Position numbers and translations under genes: made by a program. Source: Leishmania donovani (Eukaryota > Euglenozoa > Kinetoplastea > Trypanosomatida > Trypanosomatidae). From it: a DNA stretch of 64,000 nucleotides. The notes under the pieces are model-generated. The model saw only the letters and a program-made list of their open reading frames with translations, searched no databases and had not been told where the DNA came from. The stretch spans positions 905,043 to 969,042 of the forward strand of contig NC_018263.1 in the NCBI RefSeq assembly GCF_000227135.1. Reading direction: 5' to 3'. Of the stretch, positions 32,281-41,522 are shown one piece after another (within the stretch, counting starts at the first letter, position 1; every line of letters starts with the position of its first letter).

Positions 32281-33493
32281 CGACGGTGGGGAGTGGCGGT
32301 AGTGGCGGCAGGGGACTGGGTTGGTTGCTTGCCAACAGCTAGGGTATGTATGTCTGTTTGCATGTATATGTATGCGTTTGTGTGGACGGCGAGGTCGTCA
32401 TGATGGATTGGCCCCTTTTTTTTTCGTTTCGCGTGTTTGCTGTTGAGAGAGTGCAGGACGAAGAGTGGTCATGCATGTCTGTGACCGAGGCGCCGATGAC
32501 GTCGTTTCATCATCTTATTTCGGCCGCCCAAGAAGCAAGGGCGTCGTTGTTGTGTTTGGGTTTCAAGTGGTCATGTTGGCACGCGTTGAATGCCGCCCGT
32601 GCCAACGCCGGCTCGCGTGCGAGTACTTTAATGTTCGCGAGGTTGAGGGGGCGGCGGTGAACCCGAGGCCAGTCTTGGCTTCCCTAGCCCTTCTCTGTGC
32701 GTGGGTCGCCTACATAGCTAACTTCAAGGTGAGCAAGAGAAAAAAAAGCCGGCGAGGAACGAACTTCGTGACGAAGCGTCGCTATTTGAGCACCCGGTGG
32801 TAGTCTCTAACGTAATATGCCCAACGGACAGTAGCGTGCTTGCTGCTGCAACCGCCTTCGAGAAGGGTGTTTCAAAACCGAAAATGGATGCAGCAGCTAG
32901 CTCTCTTTCTTTGCTATGAGAGCTGCTCATTTTTTCCCTGTTGATGTATCCTGCTCATCTCCGCATGGGTGAGGGAAGGCATTCGAGGAGGTGTACTTCG
33001 GCGCACCATCCCGCACACCCATTTTGATGACCCCTTTCAACCCCGCCTCACGCTGTACTCGTCGTCTGTTTCGCTGTTGTCGCTTTCTTTTTTGCTGCAT
33101 TGAGTTGCACGTGCCCTCGCGTCCATTTCGCGCATGTATCGATTGCACGTACCGCCTCCCGTGGCGTGTTATCCATCATCGTGTTTCGACTAGAGCCTTT
33201 TTCTGCGCACTCAACCGCTTTCGGAGCAGCCAAAGCTTGGCACCGCTCTGTCATCTCTATGTCTCCACTGCAAACTAAAAAGGAAACCACTCGCACGCGC
33301 GTATACAGGACGCATACACACGCGAAGGCGTCCCTCGTGTCCGCTCTTTCTCCCTATAGTCTCTTCCGCGGCGTTCCACCAAAATCACAGCTCTAAACGA
33401 GGCAGCAGCACACATACATACGGCTCTGCAGCTACCACAGTCTAGCCGTCACTCTCTCTCTCTCCCATTTTTCTTGTGTTGTCTATTTTCACG
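32281..33493. other. Intergenic region bS18m - glucokinase
   Basis: About 1.2 kb. The segment 32440-32805 is less pyrimidine-rich than its surroundings and holds a doubtful 112-codon ORF (see separate entry). A C/T tract (33451-33475) precedes the glucokinase ATG but no AG follows it before the start. The nearest good tract-AG is TTTCTCCCTATAG at about 33347-33359. Confidence 0.5.
32471..32803 (+). CDS. Doubtful small ORF with one hydrophobic segment
   Basis: From the ATG at 32471 the ORF encodes 110 residues. It carries a Cys/Arg-rich stretch (ECRPCQRRLACEYF), a predicted membrane segment (PVLASLALLCAWVAYIANF) and a very basic C-terminus ending KRRYLSTRW. Composition is balanced, unlike simple C/T noise, but codon bias is weaker than in neighbouring genes and no clear acceptor precedes it. 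It could be a decayed gene, part of the bS18m 3' UTR or a real small membrane protein. I do not recognise a family. Confidence 0.2.
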   Translation: MHVCDRGADDVVSSSYFGRPRSKGVVVVFGFQVVMLARVECRPCQRRLACEYFNVREVEGAAVNPRPVLASLALLCAWVAYIANFKVSKRKKSRRGTNFVTKRRYLSTRW

Positions 33494-34729
33494 ATGTCCC
33501 TCACAGACGAGATCCAACTCGAGCAGCTGGCCCCGACCATCAAGGGCGACGCCTCCTGGTCCACCGGCCCCATCTACGTTGTGTGCGATGTTGGCGGCAC
33601 GAACGCGCGCGTCGGCTTTGCTCAAGCGGCGCAGCACGATAGAAGCGGCCTGCACATCATCTATGTCCGCTTCAGGGTGACGAAGCGCGACATCCGCCAG
33701 CTACTCGAGTTCTTCGATGAGGTGCTGCAGCACCTGAAGAAGAACCTGCCCTACCGCGCTGGCCCCTTCCTGCGTCGTGTCGCGTCCGGTGCCGTGAGTG
33801 TGCCGGGACCTGTCACCAACGGACAGCTCGCCGGTCCCTTCAACAATCTGAAGGGCACTGCGCGGCTGGCGGACTACCCAGTGGAGCTGTTTCCAAAGGG
33901 CCGCAGCGCGCTTCTGAACGATCTGGAGGCTGGCTCCTATGGCGTGCTGGCTCTGAGCAACGCCGGCATGCTGTCCGACTACTTCAAGGTCATGTGGAAG
34001 GGCACGCAGTGGGACGCGCTGTCGGAAGGCAAGCCCGTCGGCAGCACCATCGGCCACGGCCGCTGCATGGTCGTGGCCCCCGGCACCGGCGTCGGCTCCT
34101 CTCTCATCCACTATGTGGGTGTCTCGGACAGCTATGTCGTGCTGGCGCTGGAGTGCGGCTGTTTGTCCATGTCTTGGTGCGCCAACGAGGACTCGAAGTA
34201 CGTGCAGGCACTTGCCGGTTACATGGCGTCCAAGGCGCGTGCGAAGGGCCTGGACTCGACGGTGGCCCCCATCTGGGAGGCTGCGACAAACGGTAGTGGG
34301 TTGGAGTTCAACTACGCGTACGAGAAGGAGGGGCAGAAGGCATCCGTTCCCCTCAAGTCCGCTCCCGAGGTAGCCAAGCTCGCCAAGGCTGGCAGCGACC
34401 CGGCCGCCGTGGCCGCCATGGACCGTCTCTACAAGAACCTCATGGGCCTCACAGCTGAGACGACAATGCAGTTCCTGCCGCTGACATGTGTGCTGATGGG
34501 CGACAGCATTGTTTCCAACAGCTTTTACTTCGATAACCCAGAGAATGTGAAGAGGCTGCAGGCTCGCATAAACGAGCACACGATGGAGCGTCAGTTAAAG
34601 TTCTTGAGTCGCACCACGTTCCTTCGCCAGGTGCGCAGTGTGAATATCAACCTGCTGGGCTGCCTTGGATTTGGTAGCCAGCTCTCCGACCCGGCAGATC
34701 AGTTAGCGCCAAACAAGTCCAACTTGTGA
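33494..34729 (+). CDS. GLK: Glucokinase (bacterial-type), predicted glycosomal
   Basis: Phosphorylates glucose with ATP to glucose 6-phosphate; trypanosomatids have this group A glucokinase besides hexokinase. 411 residues from the ATG at 33494. Motifs: phosphate-binding CDVGGTNARVGF (31-42), GPFNNL (114-119), catalytic LND (141-143, general base Asp143), adenosine/phosphate motif APGTGVGSS (195-203), sugar-site Glu220 and Glu262. The C-terminus is SNL, a plausible PTS1 variant, so import into the glycosome is likely. Oddity: the family's E-x-G-H sugar-binding motif reads ECGC (220-223), so the usual glucose-contacting histidine is Cys223. The frame upstream begins with GTG (33476) and is discarded. 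No AG lies between the nearest C/T tract and the ATG. The enzyme assignment is sure; the catalytic effect of Cys223 is not known to me. Confidence 0.95.
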   Translation: MSLTDEIQLEQLAPTIKGDASWSTGPIYVVCDVGGTNARVGFAQAAQHDRSGLHIIYVRFRVTKRDIRQLLEFFDEVLQHLKKNLPYRAGPFLRRVASGAVSVPGPVTNGQLAGPFNNLKGTARLADYPVELFPKGRSALLNDLEAGSYGVLALSNAGMLSDYFKVMWKGTQWDALSEGKPVGSTIGHGRCMVVAPGTGVGSSLIHYVGVSDSYVVLALECGCLSMSWCANEDSKYVQALAGYMASKARAKGLDSTVAPIWEAATNGSGLEFNYAYEKEGQKASVPLKSAPEVAKLAKAGSDPAAVAAMDRLYKNLMGLTAETTMQFLPLTCVLMGDSIVSNSFYFDNPENVKRLQARINEHTMERQLKFLSRTTFLRQVRSVNINLLGCLGFGSQLSDPADQLAPNKSNL

Positions 34730-35464
34730 AACACTAGCTGGAGCGCAAGAGAAAGAGTGACGACTCGTAGGGGAGTACTCGTGCTGATCATCCCGCTCTT
34801 GCTTTTCGAAGCGTCCGGAAGAAAGAACGATTCGACGCTGCGAGGCACCCCTTCTCCTGAAGCCGAGGCGCTGTTGAAAGGGGTGCCTGTGCGTCACGAC
34901 GTTTCTGTGTCGTTGGGGCGCGTGCAAAAGCGTGAGAGGAAGCCGGCGCCAGCTTGTGAACCCGCAGGTGCGCCTGTGTTGTGACGACGGTGCCGATAGC
35001 AGCGGTGGTGGGCTACCGCCATCGCGTCGGTGCATCAATCATCAGCAGAAAAAGAAACACCGCGTCAATCTTGATGTCAAAAGACCGTTTTGTGTGCACG
35101 TTGTTGCGTGCAGCGCGCATGCTTGCACGCACTCCCTCACACGCCCCCCCCCCCACCTCATCCATGCAAACGCGTGTGCCTATCTTAGCGCGCACGCAGT
35201 CGCGAAACGCACGGCGCTGTCGGCAGCTTCGTCTGCCGAGGAGCATCATCATCACCTATTCCTTCCTTGATGTCACTATCACAACACCAGCGAGCGTCTA
35301 TGCCGTTTGCTGCGTTGCCAGTGTGCGCGGGTAACCGTGCTCCCGTCCAAAAGAAGCACCAGCGCCTTTGCTTCGGTGTTTCGAATCGACTCGTTCGTTG
35401 TCTCGTGTAAAACGATGATACCCCTGCTGAAAGGGCGGGGTGGACACACCTCAGTGTGTGTGTG
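34730..35464. other. Glucokinase 3' UTR/spacer
   Basis: Balanced-composition 3' UTR followed by spacer with a C-run near 35145. Small ORFs have no domains. The region leads into SIDER copy B. Confidence 0.55.
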
Positions 35465-35995
35465 CATACCAGGGTCCAGTGCCCCCCACTCTGAGTCTGG
35501 GCAGCCCCCCATCCCTGTCAAAATGCCGAAATACATCTGGTGGCTACAGGGTCGTGCACCTACCTACGTGGGGAGAAGTTCCGATCGATGTATCACTGCT
35601 GATGTCGGTGGTCAGGTCGTACATTGAAGTTGCGTCGGGGCGAGCTGCTACATTCAATACGTCGGTGTCGCCCATGTGATGGGCAGCGTGCCAGCGTGAC
35701 TCGAGCGTATTCCAAACCCGGGCCTTTCAGTGCCAGCTGGTGCGGGGAGCCTGCGCCACTCCTGGAGATGCACCAGGTGGCGACCGGCTTACAGGGAGCG
35801 GCCGCGAGGCGAGACATGCAAGGAGGGCGAGTGGGTAGCGTTTGAGGCGCAGGCCGTGCTCAGATGACTGAGTCGGCGCGTTGCTGGAGTGCGTGTGTCT
35901 AGCGCTGCTTCGCAGCACGCGATATGGGGGCCTGTGGCAGCCCGGTGGATAGAGAGGAATTCGACTCCTGGTGTACGGCAGAGAGCGGACACGTT
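35465..35995 (+). mobile_element. SIDER2-type retroposon, copy B
   Basis: Core 35536-35945 is identical at 409 of 410 positions to copy A (13768-14177), in the same orientation. The 5' part (about 35465-35535, CCAGTGCCCCCCACTCTGAG) aligns with copy A only with indels. On the 3' side GAATTCGACTCCTGGTGTAC followed by GGCAGAGAG resembles the end of copy C (CGACTCATCCTGTATGGCAG) and is probably the element's own 3' end. It lies in the spacer between glucokinase and endonuclease V, where SIDER2 would be transcribed as part of the glucokinase 3' UTR. Confidence 0.75.
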
Positions 35996-36536
35996 GAAAC
36001 GAGTTTTTTTTCTTTGCGCGCTTATTGCAGCGCCTTCTCAAGCGATTTGGGCCAGATATCGAAAGGACAGCGAGAGCGAAGAGTCTTAGCCGCACACCGT
36101 GATGAGGGTATCTCTGTACTTGAAGCGCCTTCATGTACGCGCGTGCGAAGAGTAGACAAGGAACAGCGTCAGTGGCGGCAGCCGAACCTGAGCAAGCCAG
36201 ACGCTTCTCACACGGTACTCTGGTGTGCTTTTTGCCGATGGCCACAGCGTTTGGCGTGACAGCTTGTCGTTTGACGGTCGTTTCACAGCGGCAGGGAGGT
36301 GGCAGGAATCGTCTGCGCGCACGTCCCTCCCAGGCAAGCACTTCATGCTGAGTGCAGCGCTCGATTTGGAAAACGGAATACACGATCTCTCTCCTTTTTC
36401 TCCTGCCGCATTCCTGCTCACAGGCACAAGCACGCACGGCGAGACACCGACGACGTTTTGCATGTCTCTGTGTCTCCGTGCTTGCGCCTTGGTGGCGGCA
36501 CTTGTCCAGCTTCTCTGCGTCGCAGATCCGTCACTC
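35996..36536. other. Spacer between SIDER copy B and endonuclease V
   Basis: About 0.6 kb of mixed composition after the element. The T9 run at 36005-36013 lies just beyond the element's end. Several overlapping ORFs on both strands (e.g. 36225-36614) have no recognisable features. Confidence 0.5.
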
Positions 36537-36585
36537 ACGACCCCCTCCCTCTCTCCTTGCCTTTCCGACGCCCATACACGGTTAG
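36537..36585 (+). promoter_or_regulatory. Putative spliced-leader acceptor of endonuclease V
   Basis: C/T tract (36537-36570) followed by GGTTAG with AG at 36584-36585; ATG at 36640. Confidence 0.45.
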
Positions 36586-36639
36586 GCAACCACTTGAAAA
36601 GCACTGTTCATTGACTCTGGTGGACGGTGCACACCGCAC

Positions 36640-37827
36640 ATGGGTGAGAAGCCGCAGCAGCAGCAGCAGCGCCCTGAGAGCAAAGACGCTGCCGACGCTC
36701 TTGGGCGATCTGCAGAAGCACACACACCAAAAGCACCCTCTTCAGCCGCAGCCCCGCAGCCCAGTGAAGAGAAGACGAGGGCTTGGGAAGCGGAGCAGCT
36801 CCGCGTTGGGCTGCTGGCAGATGTACCGCGCACAGAGTACTACTACTGCCGCCACCTCAGCAACCACAGCAGCAGTACGGTGCAGTTGCATGCGCCACGC
36901 AACGAGGGTGCAGCGCCGGATGGGGCTTTCGTGCACCAACGCTTCGCATTGCCGAATTTCGAGGCTAGCTTGTTGGCGCGCCCACAGACAGGCGCGACGG
37001 GCAACAGTGCAGCGCACGACGCCGGCTCGACGATATGCGTCCCATCAAGCTTCAGCTCCCCCTGGGAAGCCCTGTGGTGTCAGCTCCGCTTCGACGAGGC
37101 TCGGCAAAGCGCGGCTGCCGTCGCGCAGCCACTGCCGACCCTCACGCTCGTTGGTGGCGTGGACATCTCTTTCATCCCCGACTCGGACGACGGTGTCGCC
37201 TGCCTCGCTATCTTGCGCTACCCGTCCATGGAGCAGGTCAAGACGTACATGCACAGGTGCACGCTGCGGGAGCCGTACATGACCGGCTTTCTTGCCTTTC
37301 GCGAGATCCAACCGGTTTGCGATCTCTTCGACTCTGTGCGAGTAGAGCTGCTGGCTACGCAGACGATGCCGCAGCTGCTTATCGTGGATGGAAACGGGGT
37401 GCAGCATCCCCGCCGGTGCGGGCTGGCAACGCACCTCGGTGTTGCGCTCGACATACCGACGATTGGGTGCTCAAAGAAGATGCTTCAAGTGGATGGGCTG
37501 ACGCGGGAGGCAGTGGAGGCAGCGCTGGAGACGCTAGGCGAGGCAGCATCGAGCAGCCCATCCCTTCCTCGTCTTCTGCCCCTGCTTGGCACGTCGTCGC
37601 CAACGCAGCTCTACGGCTACGTCGTGCACAGGCACCTAAACAGCGTTAAAAAGTGCATCTATGTCTCTCCAGGCCACTGCATCGGCTTTGCCGTTGCCAC
37701 TGCGCTGGTAATGACGATGCTGCGTCACCGCATCCCAGAGCCGATCCGCGCCGCCGACCTCGGCTCCAGGGCTTACATCAGCGACGCGCTCGCGTCGGCG
37801 GCCACTAACAACTCGCACCCAACCTAG
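36640..37827 (+). CDS. ENDOV: Endonuclease V (deoxyinosine/inosine nuclease)
   Basis: Cleaves the second phosphodiester bond 3' of inosine (DNA in bacteria, mainly inosine-containing RNA in animals). 395 residues, ATG start. The N-terminal ~135 residues are an extension that opens with a Gln run (PQQQQQ) and is largely disordered. The catalytic domain, 142-375, shows GGVDISF with metal ligand Asp175, the wedge PYMTGFLAFRE (212-222) with Glu222, LLIVDGNGVQHPRRCGLATH with Asp250, the IPTIGCSKK strand, YVSPGHCIGF (341-350) and PEPIRAAD (366-373). All expected metal and strand-separating residues seem present, so activity is likely. In trypanosomatids, tRNA A-to-I editing gives inosine in RNA, so both RNA and DNA substrates are possible. 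There is no targeting signal I can recognise. Confidence 0.92.
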   Translation: MGEKPQQQQQRPESKDAADALGRSAEAHTPKAPSSAAAPQPSEEKTRAWEAEQLRVGLLADVPRTEYYYCRHLSNHSSSTVQLHAPRNEGAAPDGAFVHQRFALPNFEASLLARPQTGATGNSAAHDAGSTICVPSSFSSPWEALWCQLRFDEARQSAAAVAQPLPTLTLVGGVDISFIPDSDDGVACLAILRYPSMEQVKTYMHRCTLREPYMTGFLAFREIQPVCDLFDSVRVELLATQTMPQLLIVDGNGVQHPRRCGLATHLGVALDIPTIGCSKKMLQVDGLTREAVEAALETLGEAASSSPSLPRLLPLLGTSSPTQLYGYVVHRHLNSVKKCIYVSPGHCIGFAVATALVMTMLRHRIPEPIRAADLGSRAYISDALASAATNNSHPT

Positions 37828-38094
37828 TCGCGCCCACCCACCCACCCACCCACCCCCCACAGGTGCAGACGCCCCGTTCCGCAGATGATGGCGCACAGCA
37901 TCAGCCTAAGAAAGTCCGCGCAGCTTCTGATCACGTGAGGATCGAGGACTGCAGCGCCACTTGTCCAACTCTTTTTTGCACGCACACACACGCACGCGGT
38001 GGAAGAAGAGCCTTCGAGCCTTGGCCGCCATTGTCCATCAAGCTTCTCCGCCACCGAAAGCTAAGCGCCGACGTGGCAGCTCCCCTCTCAGCCA
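37828..38094. other. Short spacer endonuclease V - SDR
   Basis: Contains a (CCCA)n run at about 37831-37855 directly after the endonuclease V stop, then CA repeats near 37982. No gene is seen. Confidence 0.6.
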
Positions 38095-38169
38095 TCTCTC
38101 TCTTTGTTTTCTGTACCTTACCACCCTTGCTCTCTCTTTCCGTTTTTGATATTTCGCCGTTGCCGTCAG
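38095..38169 (+). promoter_or_regulatory. Putative spliced-leader acceptor of the SDR gene
   Basis: Polypyrimidine-rich tract ending GTTGCCGTCAG with AG at 38168-38169; ATG at 38354. Confidence 0.45.
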
Positions 38170-38353
38170 AACTGCCGCACGCCCACGCAGACGCACGTGT
38201 ACGACAACACCGGGGAGGCGCACTCATACGGAGCAGGCGTGGTATAAGCAACAGCGAGAAAAAGCAGTAGCAGCAGCGGCAGGTCCATCGCACATCAGGG
38301 AACGCTCACCCATACGCCACGTCTTCCCCTCCATCTGTCCGGTCGCATCGAGG

Positions 38354-39589
38354 ATGATACTCCTCGCCTTTATCTGTGGAGCGCTGTGGGCGATATGGTC
38401 GGTTGCTTCCTTCTTAATGTACCGCCCTCGCCAGATTAGCGGGGCAACGGTGGTTGTCACGGGTGCCTGCAGTGAGATGGGGCGGCGTCTCTGCATGCAG
38501 CTCTATGCCCGCGGCGCGCGTGTTATTGCGTGGGACTACAGCAAAATAAAACTGCAAGAGTTGCAGGCGGATGTCCTCAAGGCCACAAAGGAAGCTGAAA
38601 GCCTCGATATCGCGGGCTTGCCGGGCGGTGGCCGCGCTGCTGGCTCGTTTCACAGTGGTGCCTTTGTTGTCATGGCCGTGGATGTATCCTCGCGGCTGCA
38701 GGTGCAACGTGCGGCCAAGGAGCTGGATGGCCCACTCGACATGATCGTGTACGCTGCTCACACGTACCCGTCCAAGCGGCTCTGCGACCGCGCCGACGAC
38801 TCCGCGGAGCGCCTCGTTCAGACGAACCTGCTGTCCCCGCTCATGGTGGTGCGTCAGCTGTTACCTCTGTTGTTGTCCGCATCGAACTCGTCTTCGAATG
38901 CAGGTGGGCTACCCAAAGCGGCGCAGCGGCGTGGTGACTACGCCCAAGTGGTCACCCTTGTCTCCGCTGCCGCCAACTACACCCTTTCCGCAGACAACCC
39001 CGAGTATGCGGCGTCGCAGTGGGGCATGGTGGGCATGCACTACTCGATGCGGGAGTGGATCGCCCAGCAGCGGTGCGAGTACATGAATAGTAGTGGCAGT
39101 GGTGCGCCGTCAGAGACAAAGACGACGGCAGCGGCAGGGTCTCGCACACGCCGCCCGGCACGAGAGGTGCGGACGACGCTCCTTTGTTTGAACGAGATTC
39201 AGTACGGTGTGCCAACGGTGATGAGCTCTCTCTTGTCGAGCTCGCCCGGCATGCCCACTACGGTGCGGGCAGTGTCGCCCACGACGCCATCCTCATCGGC
39301 GGCGAGCCCCGAGAGTGAGGGAGGTGGCAGCATAGGTTCGCGGGGGTGGTCGACGTCGACTTACCGCGACTCCTACACCCAACACCTGCAGAAGCGCAAC
39401 GCGGAGCTCGACAAGGCGGCGGCGTGCTGTGTAAATGCCATATGTCGAGGACAGGAGCGCTACTGCTACACTTCGGCGTGGGCGACAGCCGTCGTCTACC
39501 CGTTACTGATGGCGTGCCCTGTGCCCTGGGCAATTCGGCTGCTTCGCTGGATACAGCACACGCCAGCGGCGGCGGCGGCAGAGAACTAG
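38354..39589 (+). CDS. Membrane-anchored short-chain dehydrogenase/reductase-like protein, altered active site
   Basis: 411 residues, ATG start. An N-terminal hydrophobic segment (1-22, MILLAFICGALWAIWSVASF) is followed by a Rossmann fold: nucleotide motif VTGACSEMG (35-43), acidic end of beta-2 (AWDYS, 59-63), VDVSS (109-113), TNLLSP (157-162) with the structural Asn158, and the active-site region VVTLVSAAANYTL (199-211) with Ser204. The catalytic Tyr218 is present in EYAASQWG (217-224), but the position of the invariant lysine (Y-x-x-x-K) is Gln222. The usual NNAG after beta-4 is replaced by YAAHTYP. A low-complexity Ser/Thr-rich insert covers about 246-350. The fold and anchor resemble retinol or sterol dehydrogenases of the ER (RDH10/DHRS type), but with Lys missing this may be a pseudo-enzyme. 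Substrate cannot be predicted. Confidence 0.85.
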   Translation: MILLAFICGALWAIWSVASFLMYRPRQISGATVVVTGACSEMGRRLCMQLYARGARVIAWDYSKIKLQELQADVLKATKEAESLDIAGLPGGGRAAGSFHSGAFVVMAVDVSSRLQVQRAAKELDGPLDMIVYAAHTYPSKRLCDRADDSAERLVQTNLLSPLMVVRQLLPLLLSASNSSSNAGGLPKAAQRRGDYAQVVTLVSAAANYTLSADNPEYAASQWGMVGMHYSMREWIAQQRCEYMNSSGSGAPSETKTTAAAGSRTRRPAREVRTTLLCLNEIQYGVPTVMSSLLSSSPGMPTTVRAVSPTTPSSSAASPESEGGGSIGSRGWSTSTYRDSYTQHLQKRNAELDKAAACCVNAICRGQERYCYTSAWATAVVYPLLMACPVPWAIRLLRWIQHTPAAAAAEN

Positions 39590-41445
39590 AAGCTGTAGCC
39601 CTTCTCCTCTTCGTTGTCTGCGTGCTCGTCACACAGGTGCTTTTATCTTTCTCCTCTCTTGGGCTATCCTTCTCTGCTCTGTCCGCCGCGCGTGCACGCC
39701 TCCCTCCCTTGCTCTTATTCCCTCCCCGTTTCTTTCATGAATGACACACACGGTATAGGTGCGGTCGTCTTCGGTGCCAAAAAGCATGGGGGCGCGTCTG
39801 ACAACGGCGATGGCACCGGCGCCGTCAAAGCAAGAGTGTACACGCGTGCAAGTGCAAATCACATCATCTCACGAGTGAAGTCAGGACCCTCCCTGTTCCC
39901 CTCCGCGCTTGGGTCGCTGAGGCGCTATGGTCCCTCCCTTTTCTTTCCCACTCGCCACATCTATTTCATCTCTGCCCCTCCCTTCCCACCCTCTCATTTC
40001 TCCTCGTCTCTTCTACTTGCTCGGTCTTCGCGCACGCTTTCAAATATCGCAGACGCACACATGCATACACGCACTAACGGCCCAGCACTCAACATCCTTC
40101 ACTATGACTTACCTTTCCTCCTTTTTTTCTGCGCTACCGCCAGCGCGCACGTCTTTTCTGCGTATTTCTCTATAGCTGCGTCCGTGTCTTACCATCGCCA
40201 AGCTTTTGGCACAAACACCTGCGCACGTAATCGCGCAACGTGTTCTTCTCTTGGCTCTCGCTGTCTCACTACTCATTATCCACAGCACGCATTCGATCGT
40301 TTGTGTTGTTGTCGTTGCTCACCCACGACGCCTCTCCTTCCCGCCCTCTCTACGCACGCGCACGCATATATATATATATATATATATGTATATATTTCCT
40401 CTTTCTCTTTGATGTTTCTCCTTCCCATTTGTGTTGTCCGCCTACGCCACTGCGCGCGCGGGGGGTGGGAGGGGCAGTGAACTTGTGCGAAGCAGAAAAA
40501 GGAGCCACATCGCCGCTCTTTACTCCCCCTCACTTTCACTGTCTCCTTCTGTGTGTTGATCCTTTCTTTTTTAACTATTATTCGGTTTTCGTCGTGTGCC
40601 CCATCCCAGCTCTCGCTCTGCCTGCCTGCCTGTCTGTCACTTTCACGCTTCTTGCGCTGTGCGTATACGTCTCCGTCTACCTTTTCCTTTATCCTCTCTG
40701 CTGCCGCTGCTGCGGTCCTTTGCAAACACCGTCTACGTTGGCAGTCACATCCTCTTTCGCTGGTTTCTTCCCTTTAATCGCGTGCTTTTTTGTGCCCCAA
40801 CTGGCGCGCAGATCTCCCTCTCCTATCCACCTCTCACCTCTTCCTCCCTTCCCGCCCTCTCAGTCGTGCATGGAGAAGCAGCTACCACTGAAATTGGAAT
40901 CCGCATTTGCGCGACACGGGCGGACTGGTGGAAAGAGTGTGCTGTGCGAGGGTGGGCAGAGGGAGGGGGCAAGGTGCTGTGCGTATGCGTGCCTCGACTT
41001 GTCCGAGGCGCATATGCCTTTAACTCAAGCGGCAGTGAAATAACCAAAGGTGGCACGAAAAAAAAAAGAAAACGAGAGCGAAATCAGACTAAGAACCATT
41101 CGCAACACGCGCATCCCGATGCTGAGACTGAGAGAGACTGGGGCAGGGCCCCGTGGCTTTCCTCGCTTCTTCGAGAAAGAGCGGGAATGGCCTCTCCCTT
41201 GAAGAGCTTTTATGATAGCGGGTCTGCGCTCCACGACGTATTGTATCAACGCGCGACTTTCTGTGTGTGTGTATGGCAGTCCCCCACCCCGCTCTCATTC
41301 GTCTCGCACCTCCTCTCTCTCTCTATTTCCTCGCCCGTTGCCAACTAGCTCGCCACCGCTAAGGAGCACACACACAAATACAGACCTGTAGCCCTCATCA
41401 CAACGTCACCAGCGCACAACGCACCAATCTTCTTGTCTGCGCCGT
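39590..41445. other. Intergenic region SDR - GAPDH
   Basis: About 1.9 kb, pyrimidine-rich, with a long (AT)n tract at 40366-40387 and an A9 run near 41059. The ORFs 39614-40480, 40240-41043 and 40596-41348 are low-complexity. No RNA gene is seen. Confidence 0.6.
40366..40387. repeat. (AT)n microsatellite
   Basis: Eleven AT units followed by GTATATAT in the SDR-GAPDH spacer. Confidence 0.85.
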
Positions 41446-41490
41446 TCGCCCCACTTCCTCCTCTCCCCTCTTGTCTCCGGTTTCCTCCAG
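41446..41490 (+). promoter_or_regulatory. Putative spliced-leader acceptor of GAPDH
   Basis: Strong C/T tract ending GGTTTCCTCCAG with AG at 41489-41490, 32 bases before the ATG. Confidence 0.6.
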
Positions 41491-41522
41491 CACAGTAAAG
41501 TCAAGAGCATCAGCACGCAGGC

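Noticed and set aside
33701..34579. 292-codon minus-strand ORF opposite glucokinase
   Set aside because: Shadow of the glucokinase frame; no domain and wrong strand for the cluster.
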